A stretch of 64,000 nt of DNA from Paenibacillus senegalensis JC66 (GTDB taxonomy: Bacteria > Bacillota > Bacilli > Paenibacillales > NBRC-103111), in NCBI RefSeq assembly GCF_000285515.1, contig NZ_HE610963.1, positions 116,036 through 180,035 on the forward strand, given 5' to 3'. Below the pieces are notes generated by a model. The model did not search any database. It was not told where the DNA came from and saw only the letters and a list, made by a program, of their open reading frames with translations. Numbering within the stretch: position 1 is the first letter of the stretch; the number at the start of each line of letters is the position of its first letter. The translations under genes were made by a program, and so were the position numbers. Shown here in pieces: positions 63,592-64,000 of this stretch.

Positions 63592-64000
63592 ATGTATGGT
63601 TTGCGAATTTATTCAAATCGGTGGGCCTACCGCGTGCTGGGCTGGGTTTTAGGGATTTCTTTAGTCCTAAAGCTTATTTTGGTGCTGACCTACGGCCCTG
63701 CTTATATATATCACTCGGATGACCGTGAATATTTGCGCTCGGCTCAAATATGGCTGGAAACCGGAATGTTCACCTATAATGATCCTGAACGGCCAACGGT
63801 TTTTATTACACCAGCCTATCCGGGTATAATTGCTCTCCTCATGAAGGGTTTGGGGCCGGGTATAGCTCTAGAGCAATCGGTCCGGATCATTCAGACTTTG
63901 CTGATCACTCTTTCACTTCTGTTGTTGTTTAGGATCGGTCAGAAAATAGTAGGGACTCCGGCTGCCTTATGGGGGACATGCCTTGCTGCTTTATATCCTC
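63592..64000 (+). CDS. GT39/ArnT-like membrane glycosyltransferase, 3' end outside window
   Basis: The frame runs from ATG 63592 to the right edge (136 codons visible). The first helix (about 13-33) is followed by an extracytoplasmic loop with YIYHSDDREYLRSAQIWLET, in which the Asp pair matches the catalytic-Asp position of GT-C dolichyl-phosphate mannosyltransferase-like proteins. PAYPGIIALLM and a second helix region (about 100-130) follow. Such enzymes transfer lipid-phosphate-activated sugars. GGGAGG is about 13 nt upstream, a long spacing; a stop (63568-63570) precludes a much earlier start. Confidence 0.8.
   Translation, partial: MYGLRIYSNRWAYRVLGWVLGISLVLKLILVLTYGPAYIYHSDDREYLRSAQIWLETGMFTYNDPERPTVFITPAYPGIIALLMKGLGPGIALEQSVRIIQTLLITLSLLLLFRIGQKIVGTPAALWGTCLAALYP

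Noticed and set aside
63507-63722. 71-aa frame at the right edge
   Set aside because: It overlaps the start of the glycosyltransferase in another frame, and its product has no membrane or domain pattern.

Overview
The window reads as a chromosomal segment of a low-to-mid GC, endospore-forming Firmicute, most likely Paenibacillaceae (Paenibacillus or a close relative). The basis is the gene set: CotH kinase, Gmad2 stalk protein, GlpP, PdxK, the YhcX-type GNAT/nitrilase fusion, RocG/GudB, two TPP riboswitches, strong AGGAGG ribosome binding sites and many TTG starts. No rRNA, tRNA, CRISPR array or prophage was seen. One insertion sequence is present.

Layout. 1-2.4 kb: a GHL10 glycosyl-hydrolase-like protein (3' end outside the window) and a PfpI/DJ-1 protein. 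2.5-6.6 kb: glpP followed by a ugpBAE-type ABC importer on the minus strand. 7-8.8 kb: mscL and a secreted LamG protein. 8.9-18.6 kb: a thiamine region with two TPP riboswitches, thiE-thiS-thiG-thiO and thiY-thiX-thiZ-tatD, separated by an M42 peptidase and pdxK. 19-27.8 kb: glutamate dehydrogenase, cardiolipin synthase, a chromosomal ParM/ParR-like pair, an alpha/beta hydrolase, a guanine-deaminase-like enzyme, a DUF72 protein and a His/Cys-rich small protein. 28.4-35.9 kb: one very large LPXTG surface protein split by an IS110-superfamily element. 36-42.9 kb: cotH, an aldo/keto reductase and a marR-MMPL exporter operon. 43-51.5 kb: a membrane-protein pair, moxR-DUF58-DUF4129, a small kinase and a GNAT/nitrilase fusion. 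52-55.4 kb: a small membrane protein, a Gmad2 protein, a 59-aa ORF, glpQ and a Cof-type phosphatase. 55.9-62.1 kb: a three-gene RND efflux operon with an unknown secreted protein. 62.4-64 kb: an RpiR regulator and the start of a GT39-like membrane glycosyltransferase.

How the genes work together. The ugpBAE and glpQ leaders, 48 kb apart, carry nearly the same box. In both, the box can pair with a downstream TCGTCT segment; the glpQ case is a clear terminator. With glpP adjacent to ugpBAE, this points to one RNA-level (antitermination) regulon that takes up and hydrolyses glycerophosphodiesters. The two TPP riboswitches tie thiazole synthesis to uptake of a pyrimidine precursor.

The most distinctive unexplained features are four. 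(1) Two inverted copies, plus a decayed third, of an intergenic repeat made of four 22-bp palindromes spaced exactly 52 bp apart. (2) The IS110-type element with a structured 3' non-coding end that may encode its guide (bridge/seeker) RNA. (3) A four-hairpin candidate small RNA at 55.6 kb. (4) A stray 53-bp copy of an internal coding segment placed 1.85 kb downstream.
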